From contig NZ_JAQYWQ010000030.1 of NCBI RefSeq assembly GCF_029379315.1, positions 1 through 59,363 of the forward strand: DNA of 59,363 bases. Reading direction: 5' to 3'. Under the pieces are notes generated by a model that was not told the DNA's origin, searched no databases, and saw only the letters and a program-made list of their open reading frames with translations. How positions within the stretch are numbered: the first letter of the stretch is position 1; every line of letters begins with the position of its first letter. Source of the DNA: Nostoc sp. S13 (GTDB taxonomy: Bacteria; Cyanobacteriota; Cyanobacteriia; Cyanobacteriales; Nostocaceae). Made by a program: the position numbers and the translations under genes. Below, one piece after another: positions 27,831-37,928 of this stretch.

Positions 27831-28268
27831 TTACTTAGCATGGAACTTCAACTGCGCTTTTGATTGCTGCCACAATCCCAAGTGCTTATTTTTGGCATTA
27901 GCTTCTGCAATTAAAAATTCGGTTTTGCTCTCGTAGCAATTTTGTAAAGATTCTCGGTCAACGACAGCATTACCTGACTCTACCAAAAGGAGATTTACTG
28001 ACCGATTATCCACAAACACTTCACCAACTGTGTGACCACTTTTGAGTTGCTGTGTGCTTCTAATCACGACAGGAGTTTGACGTGGTAGTAGCTGTTTTAG
28101 CCTTTGTACTGCTGCTAAAGCATAGGGCTGGCCAGTCGCCTCTGGTGCGTTAATACACGCTAGCCTGATTGGAATTGTTTGTCCTGCATTATCTTTAACC
28201 AAAATTGTGTTCCCGTCTGCAACACCAACTACTGTAGCTAGCACCAAAATTAATTCAAGTAATTCCAT
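27831..28268 (-). CDS. Staphylococcal-nuclease-like protein with lost catalytic residues
   Basis: The 145-residue protein has a hydrophobic N-terminus and an SNase (thermonuclease) fold: VVGVADGNTILVK, IPIRLACINAPE, VGEVFVDNRSVNLLLVESG and HLGLW. Aligned to classical SNase, the calcium ligand D21 is N20 here, D40 is N40 and the catalytic R87 is H79; E43 and R35 are kept. Three of the key residues are therefore replaced, and the protein is unlikely to cut nucleic acid by the usual mechanism. It may be a binding-only homologue or a gene in decay. ATG start, no neighbour in operon. Confidence 0.85.
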   Translation of the reverse strand: MELLELILVLATVVGVADGNTILVKDNAGQTIPIRLACINAPEATGQPYALAAVQRLKQLLPRQTPVVIRSTQQLKSGHTVGEVFVDNRSVNLLLVESGNAVVDRESLQNCYESKTEFLIAEANAKNKHLGLWQQSKAQLKFHAK

Positions 28269-28571
28269 TATTTTGTCTGTAATATTTTAGGCATAATATA
28301 ATTTTAGGTCAGTACTTAGGTTATTATTGTGATTTAACTTACAATTTTTAAGTAAAAGTAATAGATATTACCTGTACTGGTAAAATGGATTTGCAAACCG
28401 AGTGCGATCGCCTGTAAAATAATCCTAAATTGTTTATGAATACTCAATTTAATAAATTTAAATGTAGGGGAGCCACTGCGTCATCTACGTCAGGAAAGTT
28501 TTCTGTAATATCTTACAATAATTATTGATGATATTTATTACAAAAATCTGGTATTGATATCAATCAAAACT
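28269..28571. other. Intergenic region, nothing recognised
   Basis: This 303-base AT-rich gap contains one HIP1 octamer and short TAATATT-like tracts. It must carry the promoter of the nuclease-like gene; no other feature was seen. Confidence 0.6.
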
Positions 28572-29840
28572 TCATTGAAGAACTAAAGGTAATTGAAGAC
28601 TCACAGTAGTACCTGTCATCAGGTCAGAAGAGATTAACAGTTCTCCATTATGAGCATTGACGATGCGTTTGGTAATAGCAAGTCCTAGCCCAGTACCACA
28701 AGCTTTTGTGGAGAAGAATGGCACAGAAAGCTTGGCGAGAACTTCTGATGGAATTGGCTCACCGCAATTGTGGACATTAATGCAGACTTTATCTGTATGC
28801 GAACAATCTACTTTCCATTTCACAACATCTCCTGGTGCAACTGCCTCGCAAGCATTGCGGACAATGTTGATAAATACTTGTTTAAGTTTATCCTTATCCC
28901 CCAAAATTTTTACCGTAGGCAACACCGGAATAAATTCAATTTGTCGTTCCAGAGCTTCTGGCATTTCACGAATACTTACCAACAACTCATTAATGAATTC
29001 ATTCACATCTAATTCACAAAGCTGCAACACTTGGGGCTTGGCGTAGAGCAAAATTTCACTCAGCAGACGTTCCAGACGACTAGCTTCGCTCAGTGCTAAT
29101 GCTAATCGCTCTTGAGCAGATTCAGTCAGAATAGTTTTTCGGAAATACTTTAATCCCATAATCATTGTAGTCAAGGGATTACGAATTTCATGCACAATAA
29201 TGGCAGCAAATTCACCAATAGCGGCCAGTCGTTCCTGTTCTAAAAGCTTGGCTTGAGCTGCCTGTAATTCTGCGGTACGTTTTTCAACCTCAGCTTCCAA
29301 AATATGATTAAATTTGCACTGTTGTTGATAAAGATGATAGTTGTCAATTGCTGTTGCAGCTCGTTCAGCAAACAATTCCACAATTTGAATGTCTTCTTTT
29401 TTAAAATTACGTGGTTGGTGATTAAAAGAACAGATAGTACCAATAACTTCACTTTCAGCAGTCGTCAATGGTATCCCTAAATATGCACAATAACCTTCTG
29501 GAGCCTGTCCATACTCTGGGTGTTTTTGAGCATCTTCTACTGCTAATGAGTGACCCATTTGGATAACAGTGCCAGTTAGTAAACCATGTAGTGAATAAAC
29601 ATGTTCGCCCTCGCCCATTTCAAGACTACTCGCTAAAACAGTTTCAAATCCCTCTTGGCAAAAGGTAACAACTGTCCAATCAACTCCAATAAGTTCGCTG
29701 ACTCCGCAGGCAATATTGTGCAAATAGCTATCCAGTTCGCCAGTTCGATAGTTCAAAGAAGACAAACGTGCTATGATTTGTCGCTCACGCTGCCAAGTTT
29801 GGTTGTGCAACAATATTTCGTCATCACTAGTTTTGCTCAT
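28572..29840 (-). CDS. GAF-domain sensor histidine kinase
   Basis: The 422-residue cytoplasmic kinase has a GAF domain (about 35-170), a coiled-coil linker (LEAEVEKRTAELQAAQAKLL), HisKA with phospho-acceptor H217 in IIVHEIRNPLTT, and a HATPase domain with N-box NIVRNACEAV and G-box TGLGLAITKRIV. The GAF segment has GYCAYLGIPL but I see no bilin-binding cysteine in a phytochrome-type context. The start codon overlaps the stop of the preceding gene by four bases (ATGA at 29837-29840), indicating translational coupling. No response regulator is adjacent. Confidence 0.93.
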   Translation of the reverse strand: MSKTSDDEILLHNQTWQRERQIIARLSSLNYRTGELDSYLHNIACGVSELIGVDWTVVTFCQEGFETVLASSLEMGEGEHVYSLHGLLTGTVIQMGHSLAVEDAQKHPEYGQAPEGYCAYLGIPLTTAESEVIGTICSFNHQPRNFKKEDIQIVELFAERAATAIDNYHLYQQQCKFNHILEAEVEKRTAELQAAQAKLLEQERLAAIGEFAAIIVHEIRNPLTTMIMGLKYFRKTILTESAQERLALALSEASRLERLLSEILLYAKPQVLQLCELDVNEFINELLVSIREMPEALERQIEFIPVLPTVKILGDKDKLKQVFINIVRNACEAVAPGDVVKWKVDCSHTDKVCINVHNCGEPIPSEVLAKLSVPFFSTKACGTGLGLAITKRIVNAHNGELLISSDLMTGTTVSLQLPLVLQ

Positions 29841-30313
29841 GGATGCCTATTGCATGGTGTAAGTCCGATAAAATTCATATTTTCATTGGACAGTTTCGAG
29901 GTAAAAACGTTTAAATGCTCTCGTTCTTCCGGAATTAGCTCAATGTACCAATAGCCATTTATTTCATCTGCAAACCAATTAATTATTGCAAGTGCTGGTT
30001 GCCCAAACTCGTCATCTTTTACTCCAAAAAATTTGCAGAACTTTGCACCTAATTGACCAATTTGACCAGAAGAGTCACCATCATATCCCGCAGCTTCAGA
30101 TAACTCCCAAATGCGTAATCTGCGATTGTCCTTCATAAAGTAACAATGCTGATACAGCTTATTCAAGATGGCTTTGTGTCCCGGAGTCAATCCTTCATAA
30201 ATTGAGTGGAATGCCTCCAGATATTTTTCCTCTGAAGGAATACAACGTTCAACATTTTTTAACACTCTATTCTTCCCCTTTTGATTTACCAGAATGTAAA
30301 AATTCGGTGGCAA
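29837..30313 (-). CDS. Unknown protein coupled to the GAF histidine kinase
   Basis: I do not recognise this protein of up to 158 residues. It looks soluble, with a mixed helix pattern and a segment FADEINGYWYIELIPEEREHL near the C-terminus. The open frame begins at a TTG (30313); a GTG at about 30262 (VLKNVERCIPSEEK) is an alternative, so the N-terminus is uncertain. Because its stop overlaps the kinase start by four bases, the two products are probably made in linked amounts, and the protein may be a partner or input modulator of the kinase. Two palindromes precede it. Confidence 0.7.
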   Translation of the reverse strand: MPPNFYILVNQKGKNRVLKNVERCIPSEEKYLEAFHSIYEGLTPGHKAILNKLYQHCYFMKDNRRLRIWELSEAAGYDGDSSGQIGQLGAKFCKFFGVKDDEFGQPALAIINWFADEINGYWYIELIPEEREHLNVFTSKLSNENMNFIGLTPCNRHP

Positions 30314-30355
30314 TCAGTTAATATGATCCTTTGCCCACCTCACAAAGAGGATAAA

Positions 30356-30384
30356 GTTGTATATACAACCTTTGATGTCAAAGG
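30356..30384 (-). promoter_or_regulatory. Paired palindromes upstream of the kinase operon
   Basis: Two perfect palindromes abut: GTTGTATATACAAC (30356-30369) and CCTTTGA-TG-TCAAAGG (30369-30384). They lie 43 bases upstream of the longest start of the coupled kinase operon. The position suits an operator; no regulator is identified. Confidence 0.5.
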
Positions 30385-30644
30385 AGAATTTAATGTACGT
30401 AATTAATCAATCTCTTAAAGAATCGTTTAGAGACATTTTAACTTCTATTTACAGAAATCTCTTACCAAAGATACTAGTATTTAACATTACTTAAGCTAAT
30501 AAATTTTCGCCCTGATTAGCAGTTAAGATTTTAGTTGGGATTAACCGGAAATTGCGCTTTTATTAACTCTTAATACCAGTCTCAGCAGAGTAGAGGATTC
30601 ATAATCGATAATCCAGATAGTGATCGCCAAAAAAGTGTTGATTT

Positions 30645-32654
30645 ATGTGTATTGAATTTGGGCGGGAAATCTGCGGCAATCTTGACACCGCAGAATCGCG
30701 GGAGTGGTTAGTTACTAACGGTATTGGTGGTTACGCCTCTGGGACTGTGGCAGGTTTATTGACCCGCCGCTATCACGGACTACTGGTAGCAGCATTGAAA
30801 CCACCTCTGGGTCGCACCTTACTGCTGGCAAAACTAGATGAAACTGTCCTGTATGACACTCGCTCTTATTCTTTACACACCAATCGTTGGGCAGATGGTA
30901 CTGTCAGTCCCCACGGTTATCGACATATTGAACGTTTTTCTCTGGAAGGTACAATCCCCGTATGGCATTTTGCTGTTGCCGATGCTTTATTAGAAAAACG
31001 GGTGTGGATGCAACAAGGCGCTAACAAAACTTATGTTCAATATATTCTGCGTCGTGCCACCCAACCACTGAAGTTGACGCTCAAAGCAATGGTCAACTAC
31101 CGCGATTATCACGGTGACACCCAAAGCAACGGTTGGCAGATGTCTGTTGAGCCGGTGGAACAGGGAATTTGTGTAACTGCTTATCCGGGTGCTGTACCAC
31201 TGTATCTGTTGAGCGATTCGCCTAAAGGTGATAGCTACGGTTCACGCGGTAGTGCATCTCCTGTTCACAATTGGTATTATGGCTTTGACTTAGCAGTTGA
31301 ACGCTATCGAGGATTGAGCGACAAAGAAGACCATCTCCACGCTGCCACTTTTGAAGTTACACTGAATCCTGGGGAAGCGATCGCCTTTGTAGCCAGCACA
31401 GAAAAACAACCAAATCTCAATAGCGAAGCCACACTTAAGTTACGTCGCACTCAAGAGCAGAAGTTAACAGGGCTTTGGAATAGTAACCGATCCCTGAACA
31501 CTAAGGAATCACCTAGCTGGATTAACCACTTAGTACTAGCTGCTGACCAGTTTATTGTTAACCGCCCAGTGCCAGAAGACCCCCAGGCTAAAACTATCAT
31601 TGCTGGTTATCACTGGTTTAGCGACTGGGGACGCGACACAATGATTAGTCTACCTGGTTTGACAATTTCGACTGGTCGCCCAGAGGTAGCACGCTCAATT
31701 CTTCGCACCTTTGCTAGATACGTAGACCAAGGAATGTTGCCCAATCGCTTTCCCGATGCGGGTGAAGAACCAGAATATAATACAGTCGATGCCACTCTCT
31801 GGTACTTTGAAGCAGTCCGCGCCTACTACAGCGCTACAGACGATGATAATTTGCTTGGTGAACTTTTTCCAATACTTGCAGACATCATTGATTGGCACTG
31901 TCGCGGTACACGCTACAACATCCACCTCGATCCTGCCGATGGTTTACTTTATGCAGGTGTTGCAGGTGTACAACTGACCTGGATGGATGCCAAAGTTGAC
32001 GATTGGGTAGTTACGCCCCGAATTGGCAAACCGATTGAAGTTAATGCTCTCTGGTATAATGCCCTACGGACAATGGCAAAGTTTGCCCGTCAGCTTGGTA
32101 AACCACACCAAGAATATGAGGCAATGGCAGACCGTGCTCAGTATAGATTTTCTCGCTTCTGGAATGAGGAGACAGGTTATTGCTATGACGTGATAGACAG
32201 TCCTGATGGTGATGATTGGGCGTTGCGACCTAACCAAATATTTGCTGTTTCATTACCAGAAAGTTCGCTCACACCTGCCCAGCAAAGGAGTGTGGTGGAA
32301 GCTTGCGGACGAGTGCTGCTGACTTCTCATGGCTTGCGATCGCTTACCCCCGAACATCCTCAGTATCAGGGTAAATACGGTGGTAATCAGTATCAACGTG
32401 ATGGAGCTTATCATCAGGGGACAGTTTGGGGTTGGTTGTTGGGGCCATTCGTCTTCGCACACCTGCGCGTCTACAAAAATCCTGAGCAGGCTCGTCAATT
32501 TTTGGAACCAATGGCTAATCATCTGACTGCACACGGACTTGGTAGTCTCAGCGAAATTTTTGATGGTGATGCCCCGATGACTCCACGGGGATGTATTGCC
32601 CAAGCGTGGACAGTAGCTGAGGTTTTACGTGCTTGGTTGGCAACAGAGAGTTGA
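30645..32654 (+). CDS. Glycogen debranching enzyme (amylo-alpha-1,6-glucosidase type)
   Basis: The 669-residue protein has the GDE N-terminal beta domain (WLVTNGIGGYASGTVAGLLTRRYHGLLVA split across residues 21-49) and a C-terminal (alpha/alpha)6 glucosidase domain with HWFSDWGRDTMISLPGL, a catalytic Asp region, and the closing DGDAPMTPRGCIAQAWTVAE. It removes alpha-1,6 branches from limit dextrin during glycogen breakdown. It is followed 199 bases later, in the same direction, by a GH63 enzyme, suggesting a glycan-degradation cluster. No signal peptide. Confidence 0.92.
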   Translation: MCIEFGREICGNLDTAESREWLVTNGIGGYASGTVAGLLTRRYHGLLVAALKPPLGRTLLLAKLDETVLYDTRSYSLHTNRWADGTVSPHGYRHIERFSLEGTIPVWHFAVADALLEKRVWMQQGANKTYVQYILRRATQPLKLTLKAMVNYRDYHGDTQSNGWQMSVEPVEQGICVTAYPGAVPLYLLSDSPKGDSYGSRGSASPVHNWYYGFDLAVERYRGLSDKEDHLHAATFEVTLNPGEAIAFVASTEKQPNLNSEATLKLRRTQEQKLTGLWNSNRSLNTKESPSWINHLVLAADQFIVNRPVPEDPQAKTIIAGYHWFSDWGRDTMISLPGLTISTGRPEVARSILRTFARYVDQGMLPNRFPDAGEEPEYNTVDATLWYFEAVRAYYSATDDDNLLGELFPILADIIDWHCRGTRYNIHLDPADGLLYAGVAGVQLTWMDAKVDDWVVTPRIGKPIEVNALWYNALRTMAKFARQLGKPHQEYEAMADRAQYRFSRFWNEETGYCYDVIDSPDGDDWALRPNQIFAVSLPESSLTPAQQRSVVEACGRVLLTSHGLRSLTPEHPQYQGKYGGNQYQRDGAYHQGTVWGWLLGPFVFAHLRVYKNPEQARQFLEPMANHLTAHGLGSLSEIFDGDAPMTPRGCIAQAWTVAEVLRAWLATES

Positions 32655-32853
32655 TGCGGGGAATAAATCAGGACTTAAGGATTGATTTAGCAATTGAGTT
32701 AGCCCAATTGTCACCCCTTCCTGTGTCCCAAATTAAAGTTAACATTTCACTATCAATTATTAATCAAAACTTCAGCGCTATCTTAGATAAAAACGGGATA
32801 CTCCAAATAGCAAATTAACTAAACCAAAATACAGGTATGCACAGGGTGATATT

Positions 32854-35562
32854 ATGACAAATCTAACCGAAGAAGAAATTAGATTAGCAGAAGCCTTGAG
32901 TCACAAAGCCCATTGGCGCAGATGGGGGCCATATTTGAGCGATCGCCAATGGGGAACGGTGCGCGAAGACTACAGCCCCAATGGTACCGCCTGGGACTAT
33001 TTCACCCACGATCAGGCTCGTTCTCGCGCCTACCGTTGGGGTGAAGATGGTATTGCTGGCATTTCCGATAATCATCAACGGCTTTGTTTTGCGATCGCTC
33101 TTTGGAATGGCGAAGATTCTATTCTCAAAGAAAGAATTTTTGGTCTAACTGGTAGCGAAGGGAATCATGGGGAAGATGTTAAAGAATATTACTTTTATCT
33201 TGACAATACCCCTACCCATTCCTACATGAAAGCGCTTTATAAATATCCTCATAAAGCCTTTCCCTACTCCCAATTAGTCGAAGAAAATCAACGTAGAAAT
33301 CGTCAAGAACCAGAATTTGAATTACTAGATACAGGTATATTTAATGAAAATCGCTACTTTGATGTATTCGTTGAATATGCCAAAAATTCTGCTGAAGATA
33401 TTCTCATCCAAATTAAAATAGTCAACCGAGGTCCGGAAGCAAAGACACTACACCTGTTACCTACTCTCTGGTTTCGTAATACTTGGTCTTGGAATGGGCA
33501 TACTAGCAAACCTACTTTAAAAGAGGTCGAATCGGGTAATGGCTTTCATGTGGTTGAGGTGTTTCACTCAACTTTAGGTAAAAGGTGGCTGTATTGTCAG
33601 GAAGCAAACGAAATTCTCTTTACAGAAAACGAGACAAATTATCAGCGATTATTTGGCTCTCCTAATTCATCTGCTTATGTCAAAGATAGTATTAATGACT
33701 ACATCGTTCAGGCAAAAAAAGAGGTAGTCAATCCAAATAAAGTTGGTACGAAAGCATCTGCTGATTATTTCTTAACAGTGGGTGCAGGTGAAACCAAAAT
33801 TATTAAATTGCGATTGAGTGATATACCCAATTTAGTTGAGCCAGTTGATCAAGAATTTGATACAATCTTTTCGGAACGACAACAGGAAGCAGATAAATTT
33901 TATCAGCGCGTCACGCCATTTCCGCTCAGTGAAGATATGCGAAATGTGCAGCGACAAGCATTTGCGGGAATGCTGTGGGGCAAGCAATATTATCACTATG
34001 TTTTAGAGGATTGGCTAAAGGGCGATCGCAATACACCACCGCCACCTCCAGAACGCGAACAAGGCAGAAATCGGGAATGGTTCCATCTTTACAATGAAGA
34101 TATTCTTTCTATGCCTGACAAATGGGAATATCCTTGGTTTGCGGCTTGGGATTTGGCATTTCATACTATTCCTTTGGCAATGATTGACCCCGATTTTGCT
34201 AAGTATCAGTTGGATGTTTTAACACGGGAATGGTATATGCATCCTAATGGGCAAATTCCTGCCTATGAGTGGGCATTTGGTGATGTTAATCCCCCTGTTC
34301 ATGCTTGGGCAACTTGGCGGATTTACAAGATTGAACAGAAGATATATGGACGAGCAGATCGACAGTTTTTAGAACGGGTGTTTCAAAAGCTGATGGTCAA
34401 TTTTACTTGGTGGGTGAATCGCAAAGATGCTGAGGGTAAAAACATCTTTCAAGGGGGATTTCTCGGTTTGGATAATATTGGTGTATTTGACCGCAGCACA
34501 ACTTTACCTACAGGCGGATACATCAACCAATCTGATGGTACTAGTTGGATGGGGATGTATTGTTTAAATATGTTAGCGATCGCTCTAGAATTAGCAAAGA
34601 CTAATCCTGTTTACGAAGACATTGCTAGCAAGTTCTTTGAGCATTTCCTTTATATTGCCGATGCGATGAATAAAATTGGCAAAATGGAAGCCAGTTTGTG
34701 GGATGATTCAGATGAATTTTACTACGATATGCTGCACCTAACTGAACGAGAAATTCCTTTAAAAGTAAGATCAATAGTAGGATTAATTCCTCTGTTTGCC
34801 CTTGAAACTATTGAACCAGATACTTTAAAAATGCTTCCTGGTTTTAAAAAGCGATTGGAATGGTTCATCGAAAACCGTCCTGATTTGCGGCAAAATGTGG
34901 CTTGTATGCAAACAAAAGGAGTGGGTGCGAGGAGATTACTAGCGATTGTTTCCAGAGATAAGCTCAGAAGTATTCTGCAAAAAATGCTGGATGAAAGTGA
35001 GTTTTTTAGCCCTTATGGCATTCGGGCAGTTTCTAAATTTCATGCTGAACATCCTTATATTTTTGATGTCAATGGTTCGCAATTTCGGGTGGATTATGAA
35101 CCGGCTGAATCTAGTAGTGGTTTATTTGGTGGTAATTCTAACTGGCGCGGCCCTGTTTGGTTTCCAGTGAATTTCATCCTAATTGAATCTCTACAAAAGT
35201 TTCATTATTATCTAGGAGACGATTTCAAAGTTGAATGTCCTACAGGTTCTGGTCAAATGATCACACTTTGGGAAGTTGCATCAGAATTATCTCAAAGGTT
35301 AACCAAAATTTTCTTACAAAATGCCTCTGGTCAACGTCCTGTTTATGGTAGAATACAAAAGTTTCAAAATGATCCACACTGGCGAGATTTGATTTTATTC
35401 CATGAGTATTTTCATGGTGATAACGGAAGCGGAATTGGAGCTAGTCATCAAACTGGCTGGACAGGTTTAGTTGCGAAATTAATCCAGCAATGTGGTGAAT
35501 ATGAAACACAGCATCAAGAAGCAGAAATAGAGAAGGACAAAGAAGCGATCGCTCTAACATAA
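32854..35562 (+). CDS. GH63-family glucosidase-like protein
   Basis: The 902-residue protein shows the GH63/MGH1-like layout: N-terminal [20 protein letters not shown] and [19 protein letters not shown], a substrate block [13 protein letters not shown], a central (alpha/alpha)6 barrel with [20 protein letters not shown] and [15 protein letters not shown], and the terminal [14 protein letters not shown] and [16 protein letters not shown]. Bacterial members hydrolyse alpha-glucosidic linkages such as glucosylglycerate or oligosaccharides; exact substrate is not visible. No signal peptide is present, so a cytoplasmic role beside the debranching enzyme is likely. The ATG start follows a moderate AGGGTGA site. 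Confidence 0.92.
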   Translation: MTNLTEEEIRLAEALSHKAHWRRWGPYLSDRQWGTVREDYSPNGTAWDYFTHDQARSRAYRWGEDGIAGISDNHQRLCFAIALWNGEDSILKERIFGLTGSEGNHGEDVKEYYFYLDNTPTHSYMKALYKYPHKAFPYSQLVEENQRRNRQEPEFELLDTGIFNENRYFDVFVEYAKNSAEDILIQIKIVNRGPEAKTLHLLPTLWFRNTWSWNGHTSKPTLKEVESGNGFHVVEVFHSTLGKRWLYCQEANEILFTENETNYQRLFGSPNSSAYVKDSINDYIVQAKKEVVNPNKVGTKASADYFLTVGAGETKIIKLRLSDIPNLVEPVDQEFDTIFSERQQEADKFYQRVTPFPLSEDMRNVQRQAFAGMLWGKQYYHYVLEDWLKGDRNTPPPPPEREQGRNREWFHLYNEDILSMPDKWEYPWFAAWDLAFHTIPLAMIDPDFAKYQLDVLTREWYMHPNGQIPAYEWAFGDVNPPVHAWATWRIYKIEQKIYGRADRQFLERVFQKLMVNFTWWVNRKDAEGKNIFQGGFLGLDNIGVFDRSTTLPTGGYINQSDGTSWMGMYCLNMLAIALELAKTNPVYEDIASKFFEHFLYIADAMNKIGKMEASLWDDSDEFYYDMLHLTEREIPLKVRSIVGLIPLFALETIEPDTLKMLPGFKKRLEWFIENRPDLRQNVACMQTKGVGARRLLAIVSRDKLRSILQKMLDESEFFSPYGIRAVSKFHAEHPYIFDVNGSQFRVDYEPAESSSGLFGGNSNWRGPVWFPVNFILIESLQKFHYYLGDDFKVECPTGSGQMITLWEVASELSQRLTKIFLQNASGQRPVYGRIQKFQNDPHWRDLILFHEYFHGDNGSGIGASHQTGWTGLVAKLIQQCGEYETQHQEAEIEKDKEAIALT

Positions 35563-35851
35563 AGACATCCAAATCTGAGCCTCTCTAACCCTGATTAAAA
35601 AGGTTTGTCGTTACCCATATCTTTTTAATCTCTCATTTCATTGCTAACCCGCCTTGGAATAAATTTTTGGGCGAAATGTGGTTCAGCAAGACACTTTGAC
35701 TGTTACAAAAATGTGGTTAACCACAAGAGGAGCAAGTGAAGTGGGTTAGGGCGATCTTCTGGGGACAAATATCACGATATTGAATTAAAGGAGACGAATA
35801 AATTCAGGAATACTATTGTTTTCTAAAATATACTATCTCTATTAAAGAGCA

Positions 35852-35992
35852 AGATTTACTTAGGAGCATCTCAATGAGTGCAAATATACCAGATGAGAAA
35901 CAAGATTCTTGCTCTCTCTCCGTAGCTTCGGAGAGGCTTGGGGTGAGGTTTTACAAGGCTTTTTACATTCATTGAGATGCTCAGATTTACTT
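35852..35992. mobile_element. Family-1 MITE-like element, copy B, with 10-bp duplication
   Basis: This is the best-preserved copy. The left end has GAGCATCTCAATGAGTG and the right end, read inward on the other strand, GAGCATCTCAATGAATG. It is flanked by a perfect 10-bp direct repeat AGATTTACTT (35852-35861 and 35983-35992). The centre carries the core AAATATACCAGATGAGAAAC and a CTCTCCG-CGGAGAG hairpin. It has no coding capacity. Confidence 0.88.
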
Positions 35993-36134
35993 TCAGTCCT
36001 TGTGTTCATACAAGAGTACAAAGATAAAGCAGACATGAGTATAAATTTTAAGGTAATTCTCAGCGTAAACTAATTTAATTATTAGTGAATCAATTTATAT
36101 TATTCTTATAAAAAGATTTATGGAGTTGAGAATT

Positions 36135-36277
36135 TGACTTTTCACGGTATCTGGAAAACCTCTCTCTAAATCTCTCTTCTACAAGGAGAAAGACTTTGAA
36201 TTTTCCCCTTAGAGTGTCGGGAAGGGGGCTAGGGGGTTAGGTCTTTCGTGGGCTTTTCCGCATGACGTGAAAAGTCA
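36135..36277. mobile_element. Family-2 MITE-like element, copy 1
   Basis: The inverted ends are TGACTTTTCACGGTATCTGG (left) and TGACTTTTCACGTCATGCGG (right, other strand), followed on both sides by AAAA. A near-match of TTGAGAAT and TTAAGAAT flanks it. The 140-base interior matches copy 2 at 41346-41485 closely, including GGGTTAGGTCTTTCGTGGGC. Confidence 0.82.
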
Positions 36278-36469
36278 GGTTAAGAATGCAATAAAATAAA
36301 AATATTTAGCAATCTTTTTGGAATAGCTGCCCTTTTCACTGTAGGGATGCAACAGAGGTAAGTTCAAATCAGCTAGAACTAAAGATGTAGCACTTGATAC
36401 TAACTTTACGTTTAGCAGTCCGATTTTATTGATAAAGCCTTTTTAAACACCTTAAACGCAACCAGAACA

Positions 36470-37903
36470 GTGAAGCAAATCAGAAAAGTTTGGATAAATA
36501 TAGACCCATTTTCTTTACAGTCACGCCTCACAGTTGGGATTGCAGCATTTTCAGCTTTGGTATTAGGTAGCCTAGCTACATGGACTAGTTGGAAAATGCA
36601 GCAAATTTTAGTTGATAGTCATAAGAATAACATAGAAGAAATCGCCAAGCGCTTACCGCGAGATGTACAACTTTATAGTGAAATGATGCAACCTGAAACT
36701 GGTTTGCAAAAGGCTATTAATAATTTGGCAAATACCAACATATTATTATGGTTAAAAAGTCCTGATAATAAGATTTTGGTAAAGTCTGCCACTTTAGATT
36801 TATTATCTGATACTACGGTAGCTGAATTAATGTCTCTGACTAAAATGCAGATTAAACCACAAGTTTACAAAGTAAACCAAAGCTACTTTGTTTTATGCGG
36901 TAGTTCTGTGCAAGTGCAGGGGAAGTTACTGGGTGAGTTATTTGTAGTAAAAGATATTACCCACGAACAGAGAATGTTTGTGGTGATGGTACAGAGTTTA
37001 GCTATTACTAGTGTTTTAGCAATTATTATCCTAACTACTGCGATCGCATTTTATATTAAGCGTTCTCTGCAACCTCTGCGCCAGTTAAATCAAATGGCTT
37101 CTATGATTTCTGCTGAAGATTTAGGACAAGCACAGCTATATTTTGATAATGCACCCAGCGAAGTCAAAGAATTAGCTCAAACCTTAACCATGCTGTTATC
37201 GCGTCTCTCCCAATCTTGGAAGCAAGAGCGCGAATTTGTGAGTAATGTTTCTCACGAGTTACGTACACCCTTAACAATTGTACATGGTTATTTGCAAAGT
37301 GTCTTGCGAAGACAGAATAACTTAACCCAAACCCAACAAGAAGCTTTAGAAACTGCTGCATCGGAAGCTGAACGCACTATCCGCCTGCTACAAGATTTAC
37401 TTGATTTAGCACGAGCAGATAGCGGTTATTTATACTTTCAAATGAAATCTTATGTGTTGAATGACTTAGTTGAAGAAGTTGTAGTGATGGCAGAAAAATA
37501 TAGCGATCGCCTGATTACAATCGAGTCAAAATTTTATCCAATTGAGGTAAAAGTAGACTACAGTCGCCTGAAACAAGTACTATTGAATTTAATTGATAAT
37601 GCTGTTAATTATTCGGAAGCTGATACACCCGTAATTTTTAAATTAAATCAGCTTCAAGACAAGGCAATTATTCAAATTTGTGACAAAGGTTATGGCATTC
37701 CTTTACAACAGCAAGCACGGATTTTCGAGAGATTTTACCGCGTAGATGAATCCCGCTCTCATGCTACTGGGGGTTGTGGTTTGGGTTTATCGATTGTCAA
37801 AACACTTGTAGAAGGTATGGGTGGTAGTGTAAGTGTGCAATCAAAGTTAGGGGAAGGGAGTACGTTTACAATCAGTTTACCTACATATAGCAATTCTATC
37901 TGA
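36470..37903 (+). CDS. Membrane sensor histidine kinase (HAMP)
   Basis: The 477-residue kinase starts at a GTG. It has two membrane segments (20-40 and 171-195) enclosing a periplasmic sensor of about 130 residues, a HAMP domain (about 195-250), HisKA with H262 in FVSNVSHELRTPLTIV, N-box LLNLIDNAVNYSEA and G-boxes GYGIPL and GGCGLGLSIV. The gene 26 bases downstream encodes an OmpR-type regulator, its evident partner. The sensor domain has no motif that reveals the signal. A long, element-filled leader region precedes it. Confidence 0.93.
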   Translation: MKQIRKVWINIDPFSLQSRLTVGIAAFSALVLGSLATWTSWKMQQILVDSHKNNIEEIAKRLPRDVQLYSEMMQPETGLQKAINNLANTNILLWLKSPDNKILVKSATLDLLSDTTVAELMSLTKMQIKPQVYKVNQSYFVLCGSSVQVQGKLLGELFVVKDITHEQRMFVVMVQSLAITSVLAIIILTTAIAFYIKRSLQPLRQLNQMASMISAEDLGQAQLYFDNAPSEVKELAQTLTMLLSRLSQSWKQEREFVSNVSHELRTPLTIVHGYLQSVLRRQNNLTQTQQEALETAASEAERTIRLLQDLLDLARADSGYLYFQMKSYVLNDLVEEVVVMAEKYSDRLITIESKFYPIEVKVDYSRLKQVLLNLIDNAVNYSEADTPVIFKLNQLQDKAIIQICDKGYGIPLQQQARIFERFYRVDESRSHATGGCGLGLSIVKTLVEGMGGSVSVQSKLGEGSTFTISLPTYSNSI

Positions 37904-37928
37904 CATTACCTGCTTTAGGAGCAAAAAT

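Larger units (their letters stand above)
35563..36469. other. 907-base intergenic region holding two mobile elements
   Basis: Starting from the left: a 10-bp AT-rich inverted repeat (GATTAAAAAG at 35593 and CTTTTTAATC at 35621), a family-1 element (35862-35982) and a family-2 element (36135-36277), then AT-rich DNA that leads to the histidine kinase. No ORF is supported. Confidence 0.75.

Noticed and set aside
32633..32818. 61-aa ORF overlapping the debranching enzyme end
   Set aside because: Starts with TTG inside the previous gene, no ribosome-binding site before the internal ATG, no recognisable fold.
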